Positions 1 through 11,211 of a stretch of DNA of 64,000 nt are shown here, piece after piece. The stretch lies in contig JAFFJZ010000091.1 of assembly GCA_018340375.1 (NCBI GenBank), positions 310,001 through 374,000 of the forward strand, given 5' to 3'. The stretch's first letter is position 1. Each line of letters starts with the position of its first letter. Origin of the DNA: Gonatopus flavifemur (taxonomy: Eukaryota; Arthropoda; Insecta; Hymenoptera; Dryinidae). The notes below the pieces were generated by a model. That model saw only the letters and a program-made list of their open reading frames with translations. It searched no databases and was not told the DNA's origin. The translations under genes were made by a program, and so were the position numbers.

Positions 1-441
1 TAGACTTTTTAGATGTCAGAGATGAAATATTCGAATGACCGCTCTCACATTAAGGACCGAGTCGAGCAGATAAGCGGGCAGAAGACAGGAACTTCAATAA
101 TCAAAACCACCGTTTGGTAGTTCTGCCAGTTGATTTTGCCAACTAAGTCAACAAATGACCGTGAAATTTTCAACACGTGAAACATGAACAATTCAAGTTC
201 CCAGAGAATTACCCAGTCAACACCATCACTGATGCACAGCGATACTTCTTCTCTCTAATTTCACTGATGGAAGAGAAATTTGCCGTCTTCGAGTGATTCC
301 AGATTTTTATTAAGGTTTGAGGATGCTTAATGAATATATTGACATTTTTAAATTTTGGATTTGTTCCATTTCTGGTCAAAACTGACCATACTCCATTATC
401 ATATTCTGCGCAACCAAATACCAACTGCCTACATTCTTTAC

Positions 442-1451
442 CTAATCCTGGTATTGTCTTCCCTCCAAGCGCATCTGTCATTTCTATGGAATGTGGTGTT
501 GAATCTGCAATGCAGAAAACATGATTTAAATGAATTTATCAGAAAATTATATGTTCAAAACAGTCTAAAAGAAAATATCAGGATTCAATACTCATGTACA
601 TCAAGTAGAATTTCACCTCACCTAGTTGTGGTGGCACCTCCATCACACTACTTTCATCAGTTAATCCTGCAACACATCAAGAATTAGTCAGAAGAAAATT
701 CAATATTTTTATAATCAAATAAATTGCACATTTCATACCTTTCTCTAGCAGTGCTCTCAAACAAGATGCATCAAGCAATTCTTTTGTTGATTGTGCTGCA
801 ACATCTACAACAAAATGAATATCATTTGAATATACATGAAGTAAGAATATGATACATATAGCATGTATGAAAATAAATCTCACAATTGTTTCCTGTTTCG
901 CTCAATGTCATTGGTCGAAGTGGAGAAAGCTTTGATTCAACCTGCATCGTTGCATCTGTAATAAGAGAAATATATTTGAAATGAAAGTTATGTATAAATT
1001 CAATATTTTTTTTGTTTAAATGAGTGTAAGCCTTATACGCTTTACCTGTTTTTTGAACCATTTTTAATATGGGTTTATTATCCATATTGGGAGAATTCCC
1101 AGTCAGATCTGTAATAAAAGAGATGTACGAGGAACATATTTTTAATACAAATATTGCATAGAGAAACAGTAACTTACTTTGTTTCGATTGCGGTTGTAGA
1201 TTCAATGTTGGAATCTCATCAGTCTTCAGCACTCGTTTCACAGCAGTAACCCTGTATGATTGTTCTTCGAAGTGAAGATGACACACATAAAACCTGCGTA
1301 ACTGCAGTAGGGTCTTATCATTGATCCTCGGAGAATTTAGAAGTCTTTGCCAAAGTTTAGCACGTTCCACATTTTTGGGGAAAATGTGACATGGTACACT
1401 ACTGCCTGATGGGCATCCTGGAACCACACACATGTACCCTGTGACACCCAT
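442..1451 (-). CDS. THAP-domain protein, 5' exons (multi-exon, incomplete)
   Basis: The first exon (1178-1451) starts at ATG 1451 and encodes a THAP zinc finger: CVVPGC near residue 8, a downstream tryptophan, then VCHLHFEE, giving the C2CH pattern with the usual C-x2-H-F. THAP domains bind DNA and occur in host regulators and in P-element- or Kolobok-type transposases. Reading the minus strand, exon 1 ends at a GTAAGT donor. Small exons with AG acceptors and GT donors follow at 1046-1108, about 884-955, 739-804, 622-666 and 442-504. Several are exactly 63 or 66 nt and every junction is phase 1, so the frame is kept. The third exon has GA where a donor would give a 63-nt exon; the next GTGAGA would add nine bases. 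No catalytic domain is visible before the window edge, so host gene versus transposon gene is undecided. Confidence 0.6.
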
Positions 1452-1463
1452 TTCATCACTCAC

Positions 1464-1818
1464 TGTATTATTTATATTTTTGTTTTAGAATTTCTTTTCA
1501 CTATTAGTCACTTTCAAATCACTTTGTATTGTTTCTATGAAATGTTTTTTAGATTGAACCAGTTATCATAGTCACTCTCACATCACTTGGAGGTTTGAAA
1601 TTTATTGTCTTTGAGAAAACTTTCATTTATCTATAAATCACTTCATCACTCCGGAATGTTAGTTAAGATTGCAGCAACTCATTTTCTGCAACAAACGAAA
1701 TCACCTTACAATTTGGAATTTCATTGATGATATTCACTTTTTCTATAGTTTCTGATTGAAAATATTCAGAAACGATAAATGTTGATTTCTCCTTCGGAAA
1801 TTATGGAATTGATAGTTG
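1464..1818. other. AT-rich stretch upstream of the THAP gene
   Basis: No open frame or repeat is recognised here. It lies directly upstream of the first THAP exon and would hold that gene's promoter if the gene is complete at this end. Confidence 0.4.
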
Positions 1819-4088
1819 AAAACTTTTCTTAGTTGGTTTTGTCTTGTTGAGGAAAATTCGGTTCATTATTTTAAAATGATTTAATGATGACCGAAAAATT
1901 TTTGTATGAATAGTTTATAGTTGATATAGTTTATAGGTGATTTGAATATTATCTACAGATTGTGAGCACAGGATAAGTCAAAGGTGTTCTTCGACATTCC
2001 AAATGAGGATTATGAAAATTACGATTGGTCTTCAATCAAATCATTTTGAAAAATGAATCTGTTATTAGTTAGCAATTTTTTCACAATAGTGAAATGAAAA
2101 TATCAACAAATTTTCACCATGACAGATAAGCACAGGATATTGGAGAATAGTAAAGGAATGGTTTGTAATTGTATATTGGAGTTTGGCACGAAATGTGTCT
2201 TCGAATTTTTCCGTCAGACTACACGGAAAAAATGAAACACGACTGGTTACTGTGCTACACAAGAATAAGCAAAACATATGTGAAAAAATTCTCAACATAT
2301 CACTAGTTCATGTTATTGTGAGAATGAGTAGTTTCCCCATGAGACTGAGAATCTTTTAACACAGTAACCATTCCTATGTTGAACATTACATTGAAAACAT
2401 GACTGATTATCATGTTTACAGTCACCGTTCACTTTGAAGATAATATAGATTCTCTTCAGCAGCAGCACCCTGGCTATATAAAACATATATGAGTGCTGTG
2501 TATGAAAACGGAGGAATCACATGATGAACATTCCCCATTCCAGTCTAGCACAGTAACCATTCATGTGCTGGATGAGAACTGCCGCTGTGACTCACACGAC
2601 CACTAATGTATGTACAATGGAAGCGAGAGCACCCCGAATTTCACATCGCTTCTTGTATACCCATAAACCATACTGTATGCTCTATGCTTGTAACACGTTC
2701 TTCAGTTGAATATGATAGCAGCGACGCGTATTGAGAAGTTTTGGTATTTTCGAAATGGATATCGCATACTACTTTACGTGTGTACTCTATATATAATACT
2801 ATAGTATTTTCAAGTTCGAAGAAAATGGAAGGAAAAGAAAGTAGTTGAAATATAATTAATTTCCTAAATGAACAAAAAGTTTATCAACAATAAGTTACTC
2901 ACCTGTTCACAACAATAAAAAAATTTAGGTTCTCTGATATCAGTAATACACAGCACGTGAATAAACGCTGGAAAGATTTTATTTCGCTGGTTAGATTTGT
3001 CTAAATTCGAGGTTAGAATTAGCAAAAGAACAGCAGCTGTTGCATTTGTCAACAGCAGTCAGTCGTGTGCACTGATCCTTGCATCTCCCACATAGAAATG
3101 CCCTCTGCTGAAAGGTTGGAGTACACACGTAAAGTAGTATGCGATATCCATTTCGAAAATACCAAAACTTCTCAATACGCGTCGCTGCTATCATATTCAA
3201 CTGAGAAACGTGTTACAAGCATAGAGCATACAGTATGGTTTATGGGTATACAAGAAGCGATGTGAAATTCGGGGTGCTCTCGCTTCCATTGGACATACAT
3301 TAGTGGTCGTGTGAGTCACAGCGGCAGTTCTCATCCAGCACATGAATGGTTACTGTGCTAGACTGGAATGGGGAATGTTCATCATGTGATTCCTCCGTTT
3401 TCATACACAGCACTCATATATGTTTTATATAGCAGGGGTGCTGCTGCTGAAGCGAATCTATATTATCTTCAAAGTGAACGGTAACTGTAAACATGATAAT
3501 CAGTCATGTTTTCAATGTAATGTTCAACATAGGAATGGTTACTGTGTTAAAAGATTCTCAGTCTCATGGGGAAACTACTCATTCTCACAATAACATGAAC
3601 TAGTGATATGTTGAGAATTTTTTCACATATGTTTTGCTTATTCTTGTGTAGCACAGTAACCAGTCGTGTTTCATTTTTTCCGTGTAGTCTGACGGAAAAA
3701 TTCGAAGACACATTTCGTGCCAAAATCCAATATACAATTACAAACCATTTCTTTACTATTCTCCAATATCCTGTGCTTATCTGTCATGGTGAAAATTTGT
3801 TGATATTTTCATTTCACTATTGTGAAAAAATTGCTAACTAATAACAGATTCATTTTTCAGAATGATTTGATTGAAAACCAATCGTAATTTTCATAATCCT
3901 CATTTGGAATGTCGAAGAACACCTTTGACTTATCCTGTGCTCACAATCTGTAGATAATATTCAAATCACCTATAAACTATATCAACTATAAACTATTCAT
4001 ACAAAAATTTTTCGGTCATCATTAAATCATTTTAAAATTATGAACCGAATTTTCCTCAACAAGACAAAACCAACTAAGAAAAGTTTTG
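1819..4088. mobile_element. Foldback element, two ~970-bp inverted arms
   Basis: Bases 1819-2787 are the near-perfect reverse complement of 3119-4088, with a 331-bp spacer. The arms differ at only scattered positions, so the palindrome is young or kept alike by gene conversion. Each arm carries copies of a TGGTTACTGTG-type motif (near 2246, 2357 and 2537, mirrored at 3340, 3537 and 3648), with weaker variants near 2418 and 3479. The inner end of each arm encodes a VCDIHFEN peptide on the strand reading outward, resembling the second half of a THAP finger. A 77-codon frame repeated in both arms is probably a by-product. There is no transposase, so this would be a non-autonomous foldback. Target duplication was not identified. 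Confidence 0.75.
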
Positions 4089-4446
4089 GTAGGAAAAAGG
4101 TATTGGATTTTTCTCAGATACCGTTTCATCAAATCGAACGATCGATAGGACAAAATCACGAGAAATTGAGCTTCGAATCTATCATACCCTCGATATTTCT
4201 CCAAATTCCATTCGCGAACAATAACAGAAATTTTGGGTATATCATTCTGGAATATTCGAACTAGTTGTTCAACTGATCGTCAATGCGATGAGCATTTTGA
4301 GATTTATCTCCACGGTCATACGGAAAGGTCACTAGTCAAATAATCCAAAATTACTCCGTGTTGAGAGAATAGTATAATTGTCAAAACGAATCGCAAAAGT
4401 GGTAATATAGAATTCTTCAGATCATACATTTTGATTCCGTGAACAA
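4089..4446. other. Leader upstream of the gypsy gag
   Basis: Lies between the foldback and the gag start. It should contain the 5' LTR and primer-binding site of the gypsy element, but no LTR matching sequence downstream of the integrase and no clear tRNA-complementary site was found. Confidence 0.3.
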
Positions 4447-5590
4447 ATGAATCACCACAAAATGCCTAACGGAACCGGAAGTACATCTAGTAATCTATCC
4501 AATAATTCCATGTCTGACTTAAAGATGAGGTCTACAGCAGAATGCATGACTTTACAACAATGTCTTCCAAATATCCCATATTTTGATGGAAAAAATATTC
4601 CGTTGAAAGATTTTTCGCAAGATGTTAGGAACGGTGGTGCATTCGTATTCCCAGGAACTGAACAAAATTACGTGAGGGGTGTATTAGCTAGATTGTGAGG
4701 TTTAGCGCGGGACAGCACGTATGGTGGAACTTTCAATAGTACAGACGGATTGATGGAACATCTAGAAGGAAGATTCGCACCGTGTGAAACCTTCCCTTCT
4801 TACCAACCCGAAATTGAAAGAATTCGGATGAATCGTGGTAAAAGCGTCGATGATTTTCATGATAGGCTAAATTTATTAATGAACGGAGCTAAAATCGCAT
4901 TGGAAGATAAGTACGGAAATCAAATCGAAGACATGATAAAACCGGTCGCAGAATGCGCGTTGGAATCTTTTGAACGAGGATTACCGGATGAATTGGCCAG
5001 GGCCGTAGATATCCGGGACCCAGGAAATTTAGGGATGGGGGCCAAATCAACGAAAAGACAAATCAACGAAATCAGTGTTTGAAAAGAGAGAGTGTGACGT
5101 ATCTCTCTTTTCAACCAACTTTTCGTTGATTTGGTTTTTCGTTGATTTGGCCTCCATCCAAATTCAGAACAGGCGTTGAAAATTGCCGTGAGAGTAAAAA
5201 ATAAAATGAAGAGTGGAATTATTCCTGGAGGAGAAACTCCACGCGTGACTTTCCCTCGTGAGGATTCACGTTGCGATCGCGGTAGTAATGATCATAGAAA
5301 TCGTGATTATCGGTCATATAATATCGCGAGCTCTCCGGAAAATTCCAGACCATCGAGTCCTATTACATCAACTTCTAGTACTCCTGCTGGAATTTTGAAA
5401 CAATCAAACAATGATTCCAGTAATCATTTTGCACCAAATAGTCCGTACCCTATCATTACTATCCATATTTTCCACCGCGATTTCCGAACCCATATGCACC
5501 TTATCTACAACTAATAGCACTCAATCCTCATCAAAATCCAAAAATTCCTCATACTCATGAGAGCGGAAAATCGAGTTTTCAAGATAATAA
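4447..5590 (+). pseudogene. gag: Gypsy gag, N-terminal and central part
   Basis: The frame begins at ATG 4447 and reads through PYFDGKNIPLKDFSQDV and, after an in-frame TGA at 4696-4698, HLEGRFAPCETFPSY and FERGLPDELARAVDI. This is the pattern of insect Ty3/gypsy capsid proteins (about 300-450 aa). A 130-bp MITE plus 5-bp duplication interrupts it at 5030 but adds 135 bp, so the frame is kept. A frameshift near 5450 precedes a proline-rich tail (FPPRFPNPYAPY). At 5590 it is cut by the RTE insertion, after which the basic Ser/Arg-rich tail continues at 8955. Gag would form the virus-like particle in the cytoplasm; this copy cannot. Confidence 0.65.
5030..5159. mobile_element. 130-bp palindromic MITE inside gag
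   Basis: The insert runs from TAGGGATGGGGGCCAAATC to GATTTGGCCTCCATCC and is flanked by AAATT at 5025-5029 and 5160-5164. Its ends are long imperfect inverted repeats with the unit CAAATCAACGAAA repeated in each arm. It carries no coding sequence of its own. Removing it with one duplication restores a continuous gag frame, which shows that it is an insertion. Confidence 0.75.
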
Positions 5591-8500
5591 CCTCCCCGTG
5601 GATGATTGCGGGTCTTCCAGGGGGATATTCATGATACCTGTCCTTGATATCCTTTTTATCCATCCCTGGTAGTATCTGCTTCCTTTACGTGGTGGGGAGG
5701 ATAAGTATCTCAGAGTTGGATCTTTTTTTTTGAGTGGAATAAACTACTCAAGAGAAAGAATACAAACTGAGAGAAACGAAATCATCCTAATGCCAGAAAC
5801 ATCGGCAAAATCAAACGGAAGGAAAGCAAGGGGAAACTACCTTCCTTGACATGTTTCAATACTTCCCGAGGAAATGAAACCTTTTTCCTAACCTGGAATA
5901 TTATGTAACAAAAACAAACAAACAAATTAATAAATACATGATGGTGCTCTCTCGAGTAAAATATTCCGGAGGTAAACTAGTCTCCCGTTCGGATCTCCGG
6001 GTGGAGGCTGCTCGAGGAAGCTTCATCAGCAAGGAACGAAAACCGAAGAATAGGATAGGGAAAAGAAACAACATTCTTCGAGTCGGAGCGTGGAATGTTA
6101 GATCACTGAGGCAAGCGGGAAAATTAGAAAATTTGAAATTAGAAATGAATAGGATGAATATAGACGTAATGGGGATTAGCGAAATGAGATGGCCACAAGA
6201 GGGCGATTTCTGGAGTGGGGATTATAGAATAATTCATACAGGATCAAAGAACGGTCAAGCAGGTGTAGGAATTGTAATGCATAAAAGAGTAGGAAATAGA
6301 ATAGAAAATTATTTGCAACATAATGAACGTGTGATGATGGTTAGAATCAGAACAAAACCGGTAGACACAGTCATAGTCCAAGTATACATGCCCACATCTG
6401 CATATTCGGAGGAAGATATTGAAAAAACGTACGAAGATATAGAAGAAGTGATAGAATATGTGAAGGGAGAAGAGAATTTGATAGTGATGGGGTATTGGAA
6501 GGCGGTAGTAGGACAAGGAAAAGAGGACAACATTATAGGAGATTTCGCGTTAGGGAGGAGGAACGATAGAGGACAACGTTTAGTCGAATTTTGTGAAAAT
6601 CATAAGATGGTTATCACAAACACTTTATTCGAAAATCATCCAAGAAGAATCTACACTTGGAAAATGCCAGGAGATACAGCAAGATACCAAATTGATTACA
6701 TATTAGTGAAACAAAGATTTAGAAACCAAGTGAAAAACTGTAAAACTTATCCCGGTGCAGATATAGATAGTGATCATAATATGTTGATGATGAAATGTTC
6801 TCTGAAATTCAAATCTCTGAAGAAGAAAAGGAAAATGCAGAAAAGATGGAATTTGAAGAACCTCAAGCAAAAACAAACACATGAGGCATACGAGAAAATG
6901 TTGGATGAAAAATTGGGAGATCAAAAAGAGAAAGACTTGGGAATAGAGAGTAGATGGACAAAGATGAAGGAGAATATAAGAGAATGTGCGGATAAGATTT
7001 TGAAGAATGATGGAGTAGAAGCTAAAAACCCATGGATAACGGGAGAAATTTTAGAATTGATAAATGAAAGAAGAAAATACAAGAATAATGATAGCCAAGA
7101 AGGCCAGCAACGATACAAATCATTGAGGAATAAAATAATAAGAGAATCAAGGAAAGCAAAAGAACAGTGGTTAGAAGAGAAATGTCAGGAAATAGAAATA
7201 AGATTGCATTTAGGAAAAATAGATGAAGCATATAGAATTATTAAAAGATTTTTCGGACAAATGAAATCTAGAAGCAATAAGATTAGAAACTCTCTAGGAC
7301 GACAATTGATAAAAACGGAAGAGAAAATAGAACAGTGGATCAATCATTTGGAAGACTTGTATAGAGGAAACGATGATATAGCACTATTAGAGAAGGAGGA
7401 GGATGTAGATGAGGAAGAATTGGGAGATTCGATATTGAGATCAGAATTCGACAAGGCTTTGAAAGAATTGAAAAATAATAAAGCGCCAGGCATAGATGGC
7501 ATAAGTGCGGACCTTATAAAAGCCTCCAGTGAAGGAACTCGCGACGCACTGTTTGAATTGATTAGAGATATGTACGAAAAAGGAGAAGTACCGGAAGATT
7601 TCCAAAAGAATAAAATTGTCGCTATCCCGAAAAAACAAGGGGCAGACAAATGCGAGAACTACAGAACGATCAGTTTAACTTCAAATGCTTCGAAAATACT
7701 GACCAAAATTATATACAGGAGGATGGAAAATAAAATAGAGAGTAGATTGGCAGAGGATCAGTTTGGTTTTAGAAAAAATAGGGGAACGCGAGAAGCAATC
7801 TTAGCACTCAGGGCAGTAATAGAGAAAAGGATAGCGCTGAAGAAATCTGTGTACATAGGTTTTGTAGATATACAAAAGGCTTTCGATAATGTGGACTGGG
7901 AGAAGATGTTTGCGATCCTGAAGAAGGTGGGAATAAATTATAAAGATAGAAGAATAATATACGAATTATATAAGAATCAAAGTGCAATAATAGACATAGA
8001 GGGTCAGGAAGGGAAGCACAAATAAGAAGAGGGGTGAGACAAGGATGCTCATTATCGCCACTGATGTTCAATTTATATATAGAAGAAGCAATGAACGAAG
8101 TGAAGGAGGAAATTCAATCGAAATTACAGATTCAGGAGAAAATATAAGTATGTTGAGATTCGCGGATGACATAGCTATATTGGCCACGAGTAGTACTGAG
8201 TTAGAAAATATTCTCAACACCATGAGAACAATATTATTGGAAAACTATTGTATGAATATAAATAAAGACAAAACAAAATTCATGATGTGTACAGCAGCGA
8301 AAACATCTAGAAGAACGAGAATCAAAATAGATACTGAGGCAATTGAACAGGTGAAAGAATTCAAATATCTAGGAAGCATAATTACAGAGAACGGCAAAAG
8401 CGAAAGAGATATAAGAGCAAGAATAGCACAAGGGAAACAGGCTTTTTATCAAAAGAGACAGTTATTATGCTCAAAAATATAAGCTTGGAAGTAAGGAAGA

Positions 8501-8944
8501 AATTCTTGAAAAGTTACGTTTGGAGCACAGCATTATATGGTTGCGAAACTTGGACAATGGGGAAAACTGATCAACGAAGACTTGAAGCTTTTGAAATGTG
8601 GTGTTATAGGAGGATGCTCAGAATAAAATGGATAGACAAAGTCAAAAATGAAGAAGTACTCGAGCAGATAAATGAAGAAAGAAATCTTTTGAAACACATC
8701 GTGAAAAGGAGAAGCAATCTTATAGGACACACATTACGGCATGAGAGTTTATTGAAAACAATATTGGAAGGGAAAATGAATGGTAAAACTGGTAAAGGTA
8801 GACCTAGAGCAAGTTATATGAAGCAAATCGTACAAGACAAGGGATGTAGTAGATATGTAGAAATTAAACGTTTGGCGGATAATAGACAGGGGTGGAGGGT
8901 TTCATCAAACCAGTCGTAAGACTGATTACTCCATGATGATGATG
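5591..8944 (+). mobile_element. RTE-clade (BovB-like) LINE, full-length-like, inserted in gag
   Basis: The element lies between two copies of the 10-bp duplication AAGATAATAA (5581-5590 and 8945-8954). It starts with a short GC-richer leader, encodes an apurinic-type endonuclease fused to reverse transcriptase, and ends in a short ATG-repeat tail (CCATGATGATGATG), the low-complexity 3' end typical of RTE. At 3,354 bp it is close to the usual RTE size. The gag frame resumes directly after the second duplication copy, so both ends are placed to the base. Confidence 0.85.
5938..8919 (+). pseudogene. RTE endonuclease/reverse transcriptase
   Basis: An APE-type endonuclease occupies about residues 50-290: GAWNVRSLRQAGK, GISEMRW, NRIENYLQHNERV, YQIDYILV and a GADIDSDHN catalytic end. 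One conserved position reads MGYWKAVVG where family members usually have GDFNA, so the active site looks altered. The reverse transcriptase follows: NNKAPGIDGISADLIK, YRTISL, DQFGFRKNRGT, GFVDIQKAFDNVDW, RQGCSLSP, then FADD as the catalytic box. The conserved tail contains ALYGCETWTMGK and a GKTGKGRPR motif. The first 695 codons (5938-8025) are open. Frameshifts near 8010, 8105 and 8475 split the rest. The enzyme would nick target DNA and copy the RNA in place; this copy is inactive. Confidence 0.85.
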
Positions 8945-8954
8945 AAGATAATAA

Positions 8955-9330
8955 TCATTATCGAAGTCAGAATCAAAGTAGATCCCCATCACCATCACCG
9001 TCTCATTACAGATCTTCAAACCGGAATTCGTATTCTACAAATCACCAATTTTCTCCCAGAGAATCAAGTCGTGAAAATTCTCCCAAGGGAGTTTCTTCGT
9101 CAAATTATCCGGATAAATCAGTTCCGACCACTCAAGTTAGAGACGATTCGAACGTCGGAAGGAACTCGACCAGGTATCCAAATTTCGTTAGAAATTCAGA
9201 AGAAAACACTAGGTTCGATAGAGATACTGGGGAACCTTTGAACGGGTCACAGACTCGCCATGCAGACGCGATGACGAGTCAGATTCAAAATTCAGAGCGT
9301 CTAACAGTCAAATGTCTAGAGACCAAGGAA
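8955..9330 (+). pseudogene. gag: Gypsy gag tail after the RTE insertion
   Basis: This is the direct continuation of the gag frame cut at 5590. It reads HYRSQNQSRSPSPSPSHYR, a basic Ser/Arg/Pro-rich stretch that could bind RNA in place of a zinc knuckle. It ends at a stop just past the start of the protease frame (9312). The protease is in the -1 frame relative to gag, which fits the frameshift many gypsy elements use between gag and pol. Confidence 0.55.
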
Positions 9331-9829
9331 TAGAACTTGAAGAATTTGAATCTCCAAGCGTTCGAATGTATTCAAAAGAATTACACAATGGTAGTGCGAG
9401 ATTTTTGATAGATACGAGCGCAGATATCAATGTTATAAAATTTAGAGCTTCAGAAGAAAGTATGGAAGTTATTCTCAGTGATACAATAAGTACCACTATC
9501 ATAACATCATTAGATCAACCAGTGAAATTTCATGTCGTTGGATCTGCAATCCCATTAAATTGTAAAGGTATCCTAGGACAGGAATACTCGAACCAAGAAC
9601 AAGCAGAAATTTCATTCGCCCATAATACTTTAGTAATCCAGAGTGCCCCGATGAAGCCGATACATTCTCTTGGAGGATCAGGTGAAAATCCAGATTTTAA
9701 TAGACGAAATTCTGAACCACGGGTCTCATGTTTACAGGGCCGAATGAGGCGATTGATTCCCATAGATATCATCAATTCAGATTTGAAAGAAGGTTATCTA
9801 CCGAAATTGGGAACACCAGATGGAATTTA
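9312..9829 (+). pseudogene. pol: Gypsy aspartic protease with linker to RT
   Basis: The retropepsin core is visible as ARFLIDTSADINVIK, where the catalytic triplet is DTS rather than the usual DTG/DSG, and GILGQEY near the expected flap/ILG position. After about 110 residues comes the linker that precedes reverse transcriptase (IPIDIINSDLKEGYLPKLGTPDGI). The frame then stops at 9827-9829. The next gypsy sequence is found only at 18346. The missing part, roughly 150 or more codons of linker and N-terminal reverse transcriptase, was lost together with the right part of the Polinton. Confidence 0.65.
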
Positions 9830-9865
9830 GAAAGAATTTTGTTACGTGTGAGCTATCAGTAGTAT

Positions 9866-10224
9866 GTGACGGTTATGGATACCCCCCACTTTCATCCCCA
9901 CCACTTTCCCCCACGCTACCTACCTACTTTTACCCACTGACCTCGGTAGGCAGCGGGGGGGAGGGGGAAAGTGGTGGGGATGGAAGTGAGGGTATCCATA
10001 ACTGTCACTATGTCCACCTTCCGACATGCTCACTTCATATCAAGAGGATATCAGAATGATTTCGAGGAGTGAGAAATTCCGAGATCGTTTAGAGTTCAAG
10101 AGAAGAGAAAGGGAAAGTGGTGTGGATGGAAGTGGGGGTATCCATAACTGTCACTATCTCCACCTTCCGACAGGCTTACTTCATATCAAGAAGATATCAG
10201 AATGATTTCAAGGAGTATCTGAAA
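9866..10224. repeat. Polinton terminal hairpin and ~110-bp direct repeats
   Basis: GTGACGGTTATGGATACC at 9866-9883 is repeated in inverted form at 9991-10008, making a large hairpin rich in CCCCACTTTCC/GGAAAGTGG. The block GGGAAAGTGG...CCATAACTGTCAC...CATATCAAGA at 9964-10078 then recurs directly at 10111-10224, with a shorter third piece near 10320 and a short match (CCATAACTGTC) near 10879. The arrangement looks like terminal-repeat sequence that has been partly duplicated. Confidence 0.65.
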
Positions 10225-10531
10225 TGCATGTAGTGTGAGTGAATGATGATTCAACCACACGATCGTTCTCGCATGAATTAGTAGTGAGCATTTTTTTTTT
10301 TCAACAGAATTCATTAAATTCATATCAAGAGGATATCAGGATGATTTCAAGGAATACGAAATTTCAACATCGTCCCGAGTTCATATTTTTTTTCCACTTT
10401 CTTTTTTATTCCTGGAATTGATTATATACAGTGAATGTGCTCATACATGATATAAGTTCACATTATTGATAATTAAAACACGTTATTGATAATTCAAAAT
10501 AACGATCAATAATATCTACACAATGATGAAG
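10225..10531. other. Polinton subterminal non-coding stretch
   Basis: No gene is seen between the terminal repeats and the protease. It contains a partial repeat copy near 10320 and short poly-T and AT runs. Confidence 0.4.
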
Positions 10532-11103
10532 CTAACACAATTTTGCACAACATTTTTGTATACAATGGAACCGTTTTCCCATAAAACTACCACCATTCGA
10601 AGAATTCGTTGTACGTGTGTCTCCATTGACACATTTGTTCTTTCTTCTTATGAACGCGTTATAATATTCACGTGCAATTTTATCATTTTTATTCAAGTGA
10701 CTGGAAAATATATTACAGAATTCATGCATACCAAAACCTGTATATAAAAATGGTGCAAAAATATCACACAAAATTGTCCGCATACATCTGAACTTTCGCT
10801 TTAGAGTTGTTGTGTGTTGAACTTGGAATAAGAACAATTCCTCCTCAATCTAATAAGGTGTTGTGGTATGAGTGGCGGTAATCCATAACTGTCAAAATAT
10901 GTTCCACGACCGATTTTATCCACAAACATTACAATCCAATGAGTTCCAGGTTTCGTATGAATGTCCGTATTAACGATGATTGCTGCTGGTTTCGTCCGAA
11001 CCTGCGGGATCTTGTCTGCTGGATATACCCCTACTGTATGGTACGATATACAGTGTAGAGTTTGCTGAAGCTGGACAGTGTTCATACTCCGGAATTTCTC
11101 CAC
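10532..11103 (-). pseudogene. Polinton adenain-like cysteine protease
   Basis: The frame from 11103 shows the catalytic His region GTHWIVMFVDKIGRGTYF and then FDSYG, with the spacing of adenovirus-type (Ulp1-fold) proteases that mature capsid proteins. A TAA falls just after the NTQQL stretch (10801). The same frame continues past it to VCGQFCVIF, which holds the expected catalytic cysteine. A further frameshift moves the remaining conserved part (GFGMHEFCNIF) into another frame. The gene therefore has all catalytic segments but at least two breaks. It is the last gene in the minus-strand order. Confidence 0.7.
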
Positions 11104-11211
11104 AACTTGAGTTAGTAGTCACAGACAATGCATCTACCGAACTCTGTGTGTTATTTTTAGCTTGTAAATCAATTCTCCACAAAGGAGCAAAATAATGAGT
11201 ACGTCCACAAG

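Noticed and set aside
330..687. Plus-strand frames at the left edge
   Set aside because: They overlap the THAP micro-exons on the other strand, which have consistent splice sites and phase.
2065..3841. Identical 77-codon frames in both foldback arms as genes
   Set aside because: They are the same sequence on opposite strands of a palindrome, hydrophobic and without a domain.
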